A stretch of 64,000 nucleotides of DNA from Aliiglaciecola sp. M165 (GTDB taxonomy: Bacteria; Pseudomonadota; Gammaproteobacteria; Enterobacterales; Alteromonadaceae). The position numbers were made by a program, and so were the translations under genes. Every line of letters begins with the position of its first letter. Position 1 is the stretch's first letter. The notes below the pieces were generated by a model. That model searched no databases, was not told the origin of the DNA, and saw nothing but the letters and a program-made list of their open reading frames with translations. The stretch spans positions 372,001 to 436,000 of the forward strand of contig NZ_VKKH01000001.1 of assembly GCF_007197995.1 (NCBI RefSeq), given 5' to 3'. Shown piece after piece: positions 1 to 10,800 of this stretch.

Positions 1-1
1 T

Positions 2-1171
2 TATGATCTGCTAGCAAAATACAGACCAGTGGACCAGCTCGTTCATCATGTAAAAAGTCAGGATGGCAGTGGGATCGTGTACTGTAATAGCAGAGCAAAG
101 GTCGACGAACTTAGCTATAAACTGGCCAAGCAAGGCATCAACAGTGCTGGGTATCATGCCGGCATGGAACCAGAGATCCGCGAAAAAATTCAGCGCGACT
201 TCATCAAAGACAATATTGATGTCATCGTCGCTACGGTTGCATTTGGAATGGGCATAAACAAATCAAATGTGCGCTACGTTGTCCATTATGATTTGCCCAG
301 AAGTATCGAATCTTATTATCAGGAGACGGGCCGTGCTGGCCGTGATGGCATGCCCGCTCATGCTTTATTGTTATACAGTGAGAAAGATGCTGCGCGTATC
401 AAACAATGGATTGAAATGGGGGAAAACCCTCAACGACACGACATCGAGTTACAAAAATTTGCCGCAATGGAAGCCTTTGCCGATGCGCAAACCTGTCGAC
501 GACAAGTGCTACTCAACTATTTTTCAGAATACAGTGGCGCCCATTGTGGAAACTGCGATATTTGTATTAATCCCCCAAAGCGGTTTGATGGCACCGTCGA
601 TGCGCAAAAGGTTTTATCTTGCGTTTATCGCATTGGGCAAAGCGCTAGTTCTCAATATGTGATCGACGTATTACGTGGAAAAAATCATAAACGCATTGTC
701 GAACAACAGCACGATTCGCTCTCTACACATGGCATTGGAAAACAACAATCAGACGCTTTTTGGCACAACATCATTAGTCAGCTCATTCATCAAGGGTTGT
801 TACGAATTGATATCACCCAGCATGCTTGTTTGAAATTGACGGAAGCGGCTCGTGCGGTTTTGAAAGGTGAAATGCCATTGAGTTTGGCGGTGCCACGATT
901 AACTATCGATAACAAAAGGCCGTCTAAAGAAGATAAACGCATATACGACAGAGCCTTGTTTGCCAAGCTCAAGCATTTGCGCAAAACGATTGCACAGCAA
1001 GACGAAGTACCACCCTTTGTGGTATTTAGTGACGCGAGCTTAGCAGATATGGCTGAGCAGCTACCGCAAAACGATTCCGAGTTTCTGCAAGTCAGTGGGG
1101 TTGGTAATACCAAACTTGAACGTTACGGTGAACGATTCCTTAGCGCTATCAGTGAACATTTAGCCAACTAG
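2..1171 (+). CDS. recQ: ATP-dependent DNA helicase RecQ, 3' part (5' end outside window)
   Basis: C-terminal ~389 residues of RecQ, the 3'-5' superfamily 2 helicase used in recombination repair. The frame is open to the left edge, so the true start lies upstream; the GTG at 29 is internal. Visible in order are the end of helicase lobe 2 (GIVYCNSRAKVDEL, then GYHAGM, motif V VATVAFGMGINKSNVR and motif VI QETGRAGRDG), the RQC zinc site (CRRQVLLNYF then CGNCDIC, four Cys), the RQC winged helix and a C-terminal HRDC domain ending near the stop. Motifs I-III are outside the window. What remains fits the C-terminal two thirds of the usual ~600-residue protein and shows no damage. Confidence 0.96.
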   Translation, partial: YDLLAKYRPVDQLVHHVKSQDGSGIVYCNSRAKVDELSYKLAKQGINSAGYHAGMEPEIREKIQRDFIKDNIDVIVATVAFGMGINKSNVRYVVHYDLPRSIESYYQETGRAGRDGMPAHALLLYSEKDAARIKQWIEMGENPQRHDIELQKFAAMEAFADAQTCRRQVLLNYFSEYSGAHCGNCDICINPPKRFDGTVDAQKVLSCVYRIGQSASSQYVIDVLRGKNHKRIVEQQHDSLSTHGIGKQQSDAFWHNIISQLIHQGLLRIDITQHACLKLTEAARAVLKGEMPLSLAVPRLTIDNKRPSKEDKRIYDRALFAKLKHLRKTIAQQDEVPPFVVFSDASLADMAEQLPQNDSEFLQVSGVGNTKLERYGERFLSAISEHLAN

Positions 1172-1202
1172 TCTTTCGTTTTTCCCAGATTGAATGGGCG
1201 TG

Positions 1203-1865
1203 CTACGCGTAATCGTAGTCACCACCTTTGGCTAACGCGCGTTTGTAGCTGTCTAGTTGATGAATTCGTTGAACATATTCGGAAATCGCAGGTAATTGCG
1301 CACCTGCCCCTCTTGCAACTACAGCTTCTAACGGAAAACTCATCTGAAAATCTGCGCCACTTAGTTCATCACCGGCAAACCATTTATTGTTCTGTAGGTG
1401 TGTTTCGATAAACGACATGTTAGCTGCAGTAATGGGAGCGTAATAGCCTTCCATGACTTTGTCAGCAATTTTTTCAGCGAGCATTTTGACAAAAAACGGC
1501 TTAGCTTTTGTTTTCACTTTGTCAAAAACTAATTTAGCAACCATTGGCGGCATGAGTGAACCTTCGGCAAAGTGCAACCAGTAAGTATATTCACGCCTGG
1601 CTTGGCTGTGTTCTCCCGGCTTTAAGTGTTGTCCGTAGGTTTCAATTAAATACTCGATGATAGCTCCAGATTCAGCAACCGTTATATCGTTGTCGGTGAT
1701 CACCGGCGATTTTCCAAGTGGATGAATCAGCTTTAGCGTTTTTGGCGCCAGGTTGGTCGTTGCATCACGTTTGTAGGGCTTTATTTCATAGTCGACGCCA
1801 AGTTCTTCAAGTAGCCAAAGTATACGTTGCGAGCGCGAGTTGTTGAGATGATGAACGACAATCAT
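1203..1865 (-). CDS. Glutathione S-transferase family protein
   Basis: A 220-residue cytosolic GST-like protein. The N-terminal thioredoxin-like domain begins MIVVHHLNNSRSQRILWLLE, with Ser/Arg at the place where this GST group activates glutathione. The SNAIL/TRAIL-like segment is DNDITVAESGAIIEYL, followed by an all-helical C-terminal domain from about residue 90. Substrate cannot be predicted. The ATG at 1865 has a GGGA ribosome-binding stretch just upstream. It converges on recQ with about 30 bp between stops and stands as a single gene. Confidence 0.9.
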   Translation of the reverse strand: MIVVHHLNNSRSQRILWLLEELGVDYEIKPYKRDATTNLAPKTLKLIHPLGKSPVITDNDITVAESGAIIEYLIETYGQHLKPGEHSQARREYTYWLHFAEGSLMPPMVAKLVFDKVKTKAKPFFVKMLAEKIADKVMEGYYAPITAANMSFIETHLQNNKWFAGDELSGADFQMSFPLEAVVARGAGAQLPAISEYVQRIHQLDSYKRALAKGGDYDYA

Positions 1866-1938
1866 TGGAGTCCCGTTTATTTAACTGTAATAAAAGAGGT
1901 TACGTAACGAATTGAATATTAGATTGGAATTAATTTGT

Positions 1939-1965
1939 AAGGTGCCCGATTATTTTGGGCACCTT
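1939..1965 (-). terminator. Hairpin terminator of the cytochrome c gene
   Basis: Perfect 9-bp arms, AAGGTGCCC and GGGCACCTT, with a 9-nt loop, start 17 bp beyond the cytochrome c stop on the minus strand. The following tract is only moderately T-rich, so termination strength is uncertain. Confidence 0.6.
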
Positions 1966-1981
1966 TGAAAAAGATACGTGA

Positions 1982-2305
1982 TTAACCGGCAGGATTTAGG
2001 CCAGCATAGTATGCAGCTAGGTGTGCGATATCGTCATCACTTAAATTTGCTGCCATGGGTGCCATCACCATATTTTTTCTGTCACCATCGCGAAATGCTT
2101 TTAATTGCAGAACCAGATACTGCTCTTTCTGACCAGCTAAATTGGGATACATTGGGATCATTGAGATACCATTTGCACCATGGCAAGCAACACAGGTCGC
2201 TGACAGACCTTTGCCTTTAGCAGCGTCACCAGCGGCTAATGAAGATGCTGAGAAGCTTATTGCAGAAACGAAAGCGGAGAGAAGAACAGCTTTTTTAATT
2301 GTCAT
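1982..2305 (-). CDS. Periplasmic class I cytochrome c (single haem)
   Basis: A 107-residue protein with a Sec signal peptide (about residues 1-24, ending SLAAG). The haem attachment motif CVACHG comes near residue 38, and a methionine-rich segment ([10 protein letters not shown]) supplies the likely sixth haem ligand, followed by the C-terminal helix [14 protein letters not shown]. Size and motif spacing match small soluble c5/c553-type electron carriers. Its redox partner cannot be told from the neighbours. It is monocistronic, with its own hairpin downstream, and divergent from selO with a ~140-bp shared upstream region. Confidence 0.93.
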   Translation of the reverse strand: MTIKKAVLLSAFVSAISFSASSLAAGDAAKGKGLSATCVACHGANGISMIPMYPNLAGQKEQYLVLQLKAFRDGDRKNMVMAPMAANLSDDDIAHLAAYYAGLNPAG

Positions 2306-2443
2306 GATGTTGCCTCTTTTGAATAGGTTAATTGCAGTTTATACCAATAATATAACTGAACGAGATCACTTTTGCTTGGACACAAGTATTATTATTACGT
2401 CAGAATAAACTATACATTGGTGTAGTACTATACAGGTCGCAAC

Positions 2444-3880
2444 GTGTTTTTTAATCATTCCTATGCAAAAGATCTTCAAGATCTAGTCTCCCCGGTCAAG
2501 GTTGCGCCTTTGTTTAATGCTAAGTTGCGGCTTTTTAATAAAACCTTAGCTCAAGAGATTAAATTTCCTGAACATTTACATCAGCCAGAATCGTTGATTT
2601 CGGCTCTGTTCAACCCCCAAAGCGAATTAAATCGTCACTCGATAGCACAAAAATATGGCGGTCATCAGTTTGGCAGTTGGAACCCTGAGCTAGGTGACGG
2701 TCGCGGATTATTGCTAGCGGAATTACGAACGTCAGAAAGTCGTAATGTTGATTTGCATTTAAAAGGTGCAGGTAAAACTCCCTACTCTCGCTTTGGAGAC
2801 GGTCGAGCGGTTTTACGTTCAACCATCCGTGAATACCTTGCAAGCGAGGCACTTCATCATTTGGGAATTCCGACATCTCGGGCGTTGTGCCTGATTTCAA
2901 GCCAAGAACCTGTTTATCGAGAAAAGCAGGAGCATGGAGCTATGCTGATCCGAACTTGCCAAAGCCATTTGCGTTTTGGCCACTTCGAATATTTTTATCA
3001 CAGCAAACAACCAGAAAAGTTGGAAAAACTTTTTCAATACACGTTAGCGAATCATTTTCCTCAGTGTCTTGAACAAAAGAATGCGCACCAAGCCATGCTG
3101 TCACAGATTGTCAACGATACTGCCGATCTTGTCGCAAAGTGGCAAAGTTTTGGGTTTTGCCATGGGGTAATGAATACCGACAACATGTCAATTCATGGTA
3201 TCACGTTCGATTTTGGACCCTATGCGTTTCTCGATAACTTCGAACCTGGCTATATTTGCAATCATTCAGATCATCAAGGGCGTTATGCATTCGACCAACA
3301 ACCGGGTGTAGCATTATGGAATTTAAATGCTCTGGCCCATGCATTTACGCCTTACATGAGTATTGATGAGATCAAAGAAACCTTAGGCGAATATGAACCC
3401 AGGTTGACCGAGCAATATGCAAAGTTAATGCGCAAAAAACTGGGCCTGCAACAAGAAAAGCAGGCGGATATGACATTAGTCAACCAATGGCTGTCACTGC
3501 TTGAAAACGACAAACGTGATTATACTGCTTCTTTTAGACTATTAAGCCAGGCTAATCTTAGTCAGCAAGATGTTATCGATCACTTTATTGGCAGGGAGGC
3601 GGCTGGCACCTGGTTTAAGCAGTATAGTCGGCGCTTAGAACTGGAAACCCAATCCTGTGAACAAAGAGCAATGTTAATGCGTGCCGCTAACCCGAAATAT
3701 GTTTTAAGAAACTATCTTGCTCAAATCGCTATAGACAGAGCCGAAGAAGGGAATTTTGCGGAATGTGAGCGTTTACTGACAGTTTTACAATCGCCGTTTG
3801 AAGAACAACTAGAACACCAAGCATACGCAAAAACACCCCCGGATTGGGGCCAATCGATGGAAATATCATGCAGCAGTTGA
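2444..3880 (+). CDS. selO: Protein adenylyltransferase SelO (YdiU/UPF0061)
   Basis: A 478-residue pseudokinase-fold enzyme. The characterised SelO family transfers AMP from ATP to Ser/Thr/Tyr hydroxyls of proteins and helps with redox stress. Family signatures are present: YGGHQFGSWNPELGDGRG near residue 70, LKGAGKTPYSRFGDGRAVLR near 110, HGVMNTDNMS near 240 and TFDFGPYAFLD just after. The C-terminus ends SCSS with a conserved Cys (selenocysteine in animal homologues). The length equals the E. coli protein. The start is a GTG; no better in-frame start precedes it. The next gene overlaps its end, suggesting translational coupling. Confidence 0.95.
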   Translation: MFFNHSYAKDLQDLVSPVKVAPLFNAKLRLFNKTLAQEIKFPEHLHQPESLISALFNPQSELNRHSIAQKYGGHQFGSWNPELGDGRGLLLAELRTSESRNVDLHLKGAGKTPYSRFGDGRAVLRSTIREYLASEALHHLGIPTSRALCLISSQEPVYREKQEHGAMLIRTCQSHLRFGHFEYFYHSKQPEKLEKLFQYTLANHFPQCLEQKNAHQAMLSQIVNDTADLVAKWQSFGFCHGVMNTDNMSIHGITFDFGPYAFLDNFEPGYICNHSDHQGRYAFDQQPGVALWNLNALAHAFTPYMSIDEIKETLGEYEPRLTEQYAKLMRKKLGLQQEKQADMTLVNQWLSLLENDKRDYTASFRLLSQANLSQQDVIDHFIGREAAGTWFKQYSRRLELETQSCEQRAMLMRAANPKYVLRNYLAQIAIDRAEEGNFAECERLLTVLQSPFEEQLEHQAYAKTPPDWGQSMEISCSS

Positions 3881-4176
3881 TGATTGGACAATGGCACCCC
3901 GTAGACAAAAATTTTCAAGCTCATATTGTAAGTCATCAAACACACTTCCCCAGTCAACAAGAATTTGTATCTTGGGTGAATCACAAGGTTGAGATGTCAT
4001 CGCTTAAATTGATTGATTTAAGTACTGGCTCTGATCGTGCGCAAGCACACGTGGTTTTTAAAAAATCGGACTTTACGATATGTTTTGATGGCACTTGTGA
4101 AGCAATTTGGCTAGAACCGGTTGGCGGAATTCGACAAACAGATTTGGATAGCATCTTGGTTAAATTAACCCGTTAA
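3868..4176 (+). CDS. Small conserved protein downstream of selO (possibly DUF3630-like)
   Basis: About 102 residues, soluble, with no signal peptide or membrane segment. I do not recognise a function. Composition and position recall the short gammaproteobacterial DUF3630 proteins, but this is from memory and unverified. The ATG at 3868 lies inside the end of selO; a second ATG at 3880 shares its A with the selO TGA (TGATG), a typical coupling overlap, so either may be the start. A TTG at 3844 would lengthen it but is less likely. Being cotranslated with selO, it may act with it; that is inference. Confidence 0.6.
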   Translation: MQQLMIGQWHPVDKNFQAHIVSHQTHFPSQQEFVSWVNHKVEMSSLKLIDLSTGSDRAQAHVVFKKSDFTICFDGTCEAIWLEPVGGIRQTDLDSILVKLTR

Positions 4177-4216
4177 GGTATGGTTTAATCCTGTGATGAT
4201 TTAGGCGAAATTTGGA

Positions 4217-7078
4217 TTGAAATTACAACGCATTATTCTGTTAATTTGTGGCTTGTTTTGGTCAACATTTAGTGCCGCGCAAAGTTCAGATATACGCGCT
4301 ATTCAAATTACGGCTGAAACAGCGTATGTCAACTTGATCCCCCACATGCAAGCGCTACGAAGCGCTGAGCGCGATCAGCTTTCACAGATCCAATCGCTAA
4401 CGCAGTGGCAACAGAAAACGGACACCATGCCCTTGAATAAGAAGCGAGCGCTATGGTTGAGGTTCTCGCTGGATCATCAAGACACTCAAGAAGGCAAGTT
4501 TTCTATCGTTATTGATAATCCATCAATTAATTATATTGATGCATATGTTCTTGATGAAAAAGACCGAATTCTCGAGTCTTTCCTGATTGGTGCTAAAAGA
4601 CAAATTGAACCTGGCACCTACCAACACCGCAATTTTGTATTGCCTATAGACTTTTATGCTGATCAACAAAAGCAGGTTTACATCAGGATCCGAGATGATG
4701 GACCGACAGTTTTTTCTATTAGTCTATGGCGAGACACTTCATTAATTGCCCACGAACAATGGCATATGGCGTTTATTGGCGTAATAGGCGGTGCACTGGC
4801 CATTTTATTTTGTTATTTCCTTGTCACCTACATTATGCTTCGCAGCCCAGTGAGATTCTGGTTTGCGATTGCCAATTCCAGCTTACTACTCTTATTTCTC
4901 AATATCCAAGGGATCATCAGTCAGTTAACAGGCCTAGGAGCTTATTCTGCTCAACTAAATAGTCTGCTTGTGGCCATTACCATTTTTGCTGCGGCGAAAG
5001 TTTGTCATACCATGTTGGGAAAAGTGCCAGTTTACTGGCGTTTTATGTCTTATTTAATTGCCTTGGCGTTGATCATTATTGCGCCAATTTTCAACAGTTA
5101 TTGGCAAATTGTACTTGGATCGGCGCTGATCGCTGCGGCGGTTTTATTGCAATTGCTTTTGGCGATTCTTTACCATAATCGCGACCACAGCATGCCAAAT
5201 CGCTTATATGCCCTTGGCTGGCTTATTATTAGTGCAACGGCAATGTTAGATGTCAGTTTCTATTTGTCAGGCTCTGTAATAGACGCAGATTATGGCTTGT
5301 TGATGTCGTTTATTATTATGTTTGGTGTTCTGCTGATTGCAGTTGCAATAGAAAGTCATGAACAAGCAATACATCGTGCACTACAAGTCAGACAGCAAAG
5401 TGTCATCGACAACCTGCATCAATTTTATGACTTATTTAAAAATTCAGCTGAAGGACTCTATACGTCCAGTCTGGATGGAAAATTGGTTACCACAAACCCT
5501 GCCATGTGCCATCTGTTTGGCTACGAAAATGAAACACAGATGTTGCAGGAGATACAAGACACGTCACAGCTATATGCCAATCCCAGTGAGCGAGAGGACC
5601 TACTGAATGAAATATATCAGCATGGAATGCTACTCGGTAAAGAAGTTAAGGGGGTTCGAAGAGATGGAAGCGAATTTTGGTTTTGTCTGTCGGTTCAACT
5701 CACTCGAAACGAACATGAAGAGTATTTTTTCGGTTCGATTTTTGATGTTACCGAGAAAAAACAATCCAGTATCAGCCTGCAATATTTGGCAACCCATGAT
5801 TCTTTGACAGGCGTGTACAATCGACGGGAATTTGAGCAAACCTTGCGCGAGGGTATTAGGCGTTGTCGTCAAATTAAACAGGATCTCACTTTACTTTACA
5901 TGGACCTTGATCAATTTAAAGTGGTGAATGACACCTGTGGCCACAAAGCCGGTGACGCATTAATAAAACAACTATCACAATTGTTAAATGATGTCGTGAT
6001 TAACAAAGGCCTGCTTGCTCGATTAGGGGGTGATGAGTTTGGAGTCATTATTGAAGGCGAGCATACTGACTCGGCATTCACCCTTGCCAATCAACTTCTG
6101 ACGACCGTTAAGGAATTTCGATTCATTTGGGATAATCGAATATTTGCGATGGGGATCAGCATAGGCATGGCAAAGTGGCATGAAGATGTTGAAACCCCCG
6201 AGCAATTGATGAGTATGGCCGATGCCGCGTGTTACGTCGCAAAAGAGCAAGGTCGCAACAATATTCATATTTATTCCAGTGAAGATCAAAAGATGCAGCG
6301 TTATGAATCAGAGTTGCAATGGGTCTCGCAAATTAATCAAGCCTTAGAACACGATAGGTTTGTATTATATTATCAACACTACTACCCACTCTCACAGGTT
6401 GCCAACGGCTACCATTACGAAATTTTGCTCCGAATGTTGGACGCTGAAGATGCCGTAGTCCCACCGGCAGCATTTTTACCAGCAGCGGAGCGATATGGGC
6501 TGACCGCAGAAATCGACATTTGGGTAATATCGAACACTTTCAAATGGCTTTCAGAAAACCCTGAACATCTGGCCCAGCTACAACAATGCAACATTAATCT
6601 GAGTGGGCATTCATTGGCTGATAATGACCTAAAGCGAGAGGTATTGTTAGCGTTTGAAACATACAGCATTCCCTATGAGAAAATCTGTTTTGAGATAACA
6701 GAAAGTATGGCCATAGTGAAGATCGACGAGACTTTGCGATTCATCAACACTTTCAAAAAATTAGGATGTAGTTTTGCATTAGATGATTTTGGTAGTGGCT
6801 TTTCTTCTTACAGCTATTTAAAGAATTTACCCGTCAATTGTGTCAAAATAGATGGGAGCTTTGTCAGAGATTTACTAGCTGATCCTATCGACATGGCGAT
6901 GGTTTGCTCGATGAAGGATGTGGCTAAGGCAATGTCTATGACAACGGTCGCAGAGTTCGTCGAATCGAAAGAGATTATGATCGAACTGGGCAAAATGGGT
7001 GTAGACTTTGCCCAAGGCTACGGCGTAGCTAAGCCAGCACCCCTATCTGAATTTGTTGCATGTAAAACTATTAATTGA
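4217..7078 (+). CDS. 7TM sensor, PAS, GGDEF and EAL domain protein (c-di-GMP turnover)
   Basis: A 953-residue inner-membrane signalling protein. Order: signal peptide (1-22, SAAQ), periplasmic 7TMR-DISM extracellular domain (about 35-165), seven membrane helices (about 180-385), PAS (about 400-520), GGDEF (about 525-685) and EAL (about 700-950). The cyclase motif is intact (ARLGGDEFGV, residue ~605). The RxxD inhibitory site expected just before it is not seen. The phosphodiesterase domain has EILLR in place of EALLR but keeps the metal and loop residues NLSGHSL, FEITES, LDDFGSG, KIDGSFV, VAEFVES and AQGYG. Both activities are therefore possible. The start is TTG at 4217; the signal peptide supports it. 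The ligand of the sensor domain is unknown. Confidence 0.93.
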   Translation: MKLQRIILLICGLFWSTFSAAQSSDIRAIQITAETAYVNLIPHMQALRSAERDQLSQIQSLTQWQQKTDTMPLNKKRALWLRFSLDHQDTQEGKFSIVIDNPSINYIDAYVLDEKDRILESFLIGAKRQIEPGTYQHRNFVLPIDFYADQQKQVYIRIRDDGPTVFSISLWRDTSLIAHEQWHMAFIGVIGGALAILFCYFLVTYIMLRSPVRFWFAIANSSLLLLFLNIQGIISQLTGLGAYSAQLNSLLVAITIFAAAKVCHTMLGKVPVYWRFMSYLIALALIIIAPIFNSYWQIVLGSALIAAAVLLQLLLAILYHNRDHSMPNRLYALGWLIISATAMLDVSFYLSGSVIDADYGLLMSFIIMFGVLLIAVAIESHEQAIHRALQVRQQSVIDNLHQFYDLFKNSAEGLYTSSLDGKLVTTNPAMCHLFGYENETQMLQEIQDTSQLYANPSEREDLLNEIYQHGMLLGKEVKGVRRDGSEFWFCLSVQLTRNEHEEYFFGSIFDVTEKKQSSISLQYLATHDSLTGVYNRREFEQTLREGIRRCRQIKQDLTLLYMDLDQFKVVNDTCGHKAGDALIKQLSQLLNDVVINKGLLARLGGDEFGVIIEGEHTDSAFTLANQLLTTVKEFRFIWDNRIFAMGISIGMAKWHEDVETPEQLMSMADAACYVAKEQGRNNIHIYSSEDQKMQRYESELQWVSQINQALEHDRFVLYYQHYYPLSQVANGYHYEILLRMLDAEDAVVPPAAFLPAAERYGLTAEIDIWVISNTFKWLSENPEHLAQLQQCNINLSGHSLADNDLKREVLLAFETYSIPYEKICFEITESMAIVKIDETLRFINTFKKLGCSFALDDFGSGFSSYSYLKNLPVNCVKIDGSFVRDLLADPIDMAMVCSMKDVAKAMSMTTVAEFVESKEIMIELGKMGVDFAQGYGVAKPAPLSEFVACKTIN

Positions 7079-7153
7079 TCTTGTAAAACCTATCAACATG
7101 CCCATATTGAGTTTCTGCCCGCGAAAGAATAAACCTAAGGCGATTGAATATTA

Positions 7154-7792
7154 ATGAGCGACGAAATTGAAAAGTATGAATATGTAAGCTCTGCCTTGCT
7201 ACCCACTCGATTTGGCCAATTTACTATTCATGGCTTCGTAGAAACCGGAACAGAACAAGAACATGTCGCCCTTTCTTATGGGAAATGGAATGAAAACGAT
7301 ATCGTGCCGATTAGGATACACTCAGAATGCTTAACGGGTGATGCACTTTTTAGCACGCGCTGTGACTGTGGATTTCAGCTCGAAAAAGCACTGCAAAACA
7401 TAGTCGAACAGGGCAAAGGGGTGCTTTTGTATTTGCGACAAGAAGGTCGCGGTATTGGCTTGTTAAATAAGATCCGCGCATACAAATTGCAGGACAGTGG
7501 TCTGGATACCGTTGAGGCCAACGAGCACCTTGGTTTTGATGCAGATCTACGTGATTACGGAATTTGCAAATTAATGCTCGACGTTCTTAAAGTAAACCGT
7601 GTTAATCTAATGACCAATAATCCTAAGAAACGTGCTGCCCTAGAAATCATGGGAGTTGACGTTGTGTCTCGCACTCCCATCGATCATGGTTTGACTGACG
7701 ATAACCGTAATTATCTACGAACAAAAACGGAAAAATTGGGCCATCAATTTGACCCACATTTATTCAATCGCAAGGGCGATGATTTAAAGTAA
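7154..7792 (+). CDS. ribA: GTP cyclohydrolase II (riboflavin biosynthesis)
   Basis: A 212-residue enzyme opening GTP to 2,5-diamino-6-ribosylamino-4-pyrimidinone 5'-phosphate, formate and pyrophosphate, the first step to riboflavin. The zinc cysteines appear in HSECLTGDALFSTRCDCGF, the GTP-binding stretch is LRQEGRGIGLLNKIRAYKLQ, and the C-terminal NNPKKRAALE is typical. It is a stand-alone RibA, not fused to RibB. It converges with the efflux operon after a 42-bp gap that shows no clear terminator. Confidence 0.96.
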   Translation: MSDEIEKYEYVSSALLPTRFGQFTIHGFVETGTEQEHVALSYGKWNENDIVPIRIHSECLTGDALFSTRCDCGFQLEKALQNIVEQGKGVLLYLRQEGRGIGLLNKIRAYKLQDSGLDTVEANEHLGFDADLRDYGICKLMLDVLKVNRVNLMTNNPKKRAALEIMGVDVVSRTPIDHGLTDDNRNYLRTKTEKLGHQFDPHLFNRKGDDLK

Positions 7793-7834
7793 GATAAGTT
7801 ACCTGAACTCGGGATAAGTCGCGTCAATCAGATG

Positions 7835-10800
7835 CTATTCCCGTGCTTCTTTTAAAGGAACTTTGCCGTTCTCATCAAGTTTTTGGCCTTTAACCAACAT
7901 TGAGAGTTTTCTGCACAGCACATAGAATACCGGTGTAAATATCAGTCCAAAAAACAACACACCTAACATACCACTGAACACCGCAACACCGAGCGCCTGC
8001 CGCATTTCGGCCCCTGCACCGCTTGCTATGACCAAGGGTACAACGCCTAAGATAAATGCAAATGAGGTCATTAATATTGGGCGCAAACGCAAGCTGGCAG
8101 CGTCGGAAGCAGCTTTATACAAAGGTTCACCTTCGTGTTCTTTTTGCCTGGCGAACTCTACGATCAAAATCGCATTTTTACTGGCAAGCCCCACCAGCAC
8201 AATTAGCCCGACTTGGGTCAGAATATTGTTATCCATGCCAGCCAAAAACACCCCGGTAATTGCGCCAAGTAAACACATAGGCACAATTAAAATAACCGAT
8301 AAGGGTAACGTCCAACTTTCATAAAGCGCAACCAACAATAAAAACACAAACACTACGGCAAATACAAACGCCAGAATCGCTGAGCTGCCCGCTTGTTTTT
8401 GTTGGTAAGCCAACTCAGTCCATTCATAGCTGATCCCATCTGGCAATATTTCAGCCGCGAGCCTTTCCATGGTCGCAATCGCTTCACCTGAACTGTAACC
8501 CGGTGAAGTATCACCTATTAAGTCTGCGGCAGGATAAAGATTATAACGAGGAACTCTAGATGGCCCGGAGCGATATTCGAAGGTCGCTACTGAGCTCAAG
8601 GGCACCATGTCGCCTTGATTGTTACGCACGCGGATCCTGCCAATATCGTCCGAGGACATTCTAAATGGCGCATCGGCCTGTGCAGTCACTCTGAAGGTCC
8701 GTCCTAAGTAATTAAAGTCGTTAACAAAAGAGCTGCCTAAATATATCTCTAGAGCACTAAACACTTCCGATACGGGGACCCCCAGTCTTTCCACACGCTC
8801 ACGATCGATATCGGCATACAACTGTGGAGTGTTCGTTTCGAAAAAACTAAATACGGAGGTCGTTGCTGGCGCCTGATTTGCCGCCCCAGCCAACTCCCAC
8901 ATCGCCTGCTCTAGTACCGGTAAGCCACGGCCTCTGCGATCTTCTAACATCATCTTGAAACCACCGCCATTTCCAACGCCGCGCACTGACGGGGGTGGAA
9001 TGACTACCACAAAGGCTTCTTTGATTTGCGCCATTTCACCGCGTACTGAGTTAACCAATTGATCAAATTCAATGCCTTTTGCAGCCCTGTCTTCAAAGGA
9101 CGTCATTACTGGAAATATTGCTCCCGAATTTGACGCATTGGTGAATGTTGCTCCAGAAAAACCAGTAAAGCCCACTGAGTTTTCGATACCATCAATTTTC
9201 AATAGGCGCTCTACAGCCTCTTGCACCACCTTGTCTGTTCTTTCTAACGAAGCACCTGGTGGTAGTTGAATACCGACAATTAAATATCCCTGATCCTGAG
9301 CAGGAATGAAGCCTTGGGGCACCTTGGTAAAAAGAAAGCTGGTGAGTAACATTAATCCGACGTAAACAACAGACATGATCCCGCCCAAACGAACGAGCTT
9401 ACAAACTAATTTTCCATAGCCACTAGCTGTAGCATCCATACCTTTATTGAACCCATTAACAAAAAAGCCTAGAGGTCCGCTGCCTTTTTTCTGCTCATCA
9501 TGAGGTTTAAACAAGAGTGCCGCCAGCGCTGGGCTCAATATTAATGAAACGACAACAGAAATCATTGTCGCTACCGCAATGGTTATGCCAAATTGGCTAT
9601 AAAATTGACCTGAAATCCCCCCGACAAATGCGGTGGGCAAAAACACAGCTACTAAGACTAATCCCATGGCCACCAGCGCCCCGCCAACTTCAGTCATCGT
9701 CTGTCGGGCCGCGGCAAATGGTTTCATCCCTTGAGCTAACAGCCTTTCCATGTTTTCCACCACAACAATCGCATCATCAACAACAATCCCAATGGCCAAA
9801 ACGAGGCCAAATAGGGTGAGATTATTTAGCGAGAAACCTAAAGCACTCATGACCGCAAAGGTACCCACCAAAGAAATTGGAATGGCGAGAATGGGAATAA
9901 TTGCAGCACGCCAATTCTGCAAAAACAGTAAAATCACCAATACAACCAGCGCTACCGCTTCGTATATAGTGACTTCGACGGCAGTAATCGACTCAGCAAT
10001 GAATTCCGTGGGATTGTAAGCAATGTCGTAAGCTAAGTCTGGAGGAAAAGACTCAGCTAAGGTTTTCATTGTCGCTTGAATATTTGCAGCGGTTTCCAAA
10101 GCATTGGAGCCCGGGCGCTGAAAAATGGGTAATGCGACGGCTTTTTTGTCACCTAAATACCCACGAGTAGCATAGCTTTCAGCACCTAACTCGACTCGGC
10201 CAACATCTTTTAAACGAACAATGCGGCCGTCGGTATTTTTAATAATGACGTTGGCAAATTGCTCAGGTTCTATCAATCTACCCTGAGTTTGGACACTTAG
10301 TTCAAATGCCGTTTGACCATTTTCGACGGGTGCCTGATTCAAGATACCACTGGCTACCTGAATGTTTTGTCCGCGCAAGGCACCGATCACTTCTGAAGCG
10401 GTCATATCAATAGACGCAATCAGATCAGGATCTAACCAGATGCGCATAGAGTACTGACTGGCACCAAACACCAGAATATCTCCAACACCGTCGATGCGGG
10501 TTAGCTGGTCTTTTATTTGTAGCGTCACATAGTTGGCGATGTAAGTCTGATCATAAGTACCGTTGGGCGAAAACATGTTGACCACCATCATGAGATCAGG
10601 CGAGTTCTTTTTGGTGGTGATGCCAAGGCGTCTGACGGTTTCCGGTAATCGTGGCTCAGCGATGGCTACGCGATTTTGCACCTGAACCTGCGCTGTATCG
10701 AGATCGGTACCCAATTTGAACGTGACGGTAATGGTGACTCTGCCATCTGCAGTCGACTGTGATGACATGTAAAGCATATTCTCAATGCCATTGATTTCTT

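Noticed and set aside
1-1171. recQ as a truncated pseudogene
   Set aside because: The frame is open to the window edge and the remaining motifs are intact, so it is cut only by the window.
2610-2900. Minus-strand ORF inside selO
   Set aside because: It lies wholly in a well-conserved gene on the other strand, with no family features or start signals.
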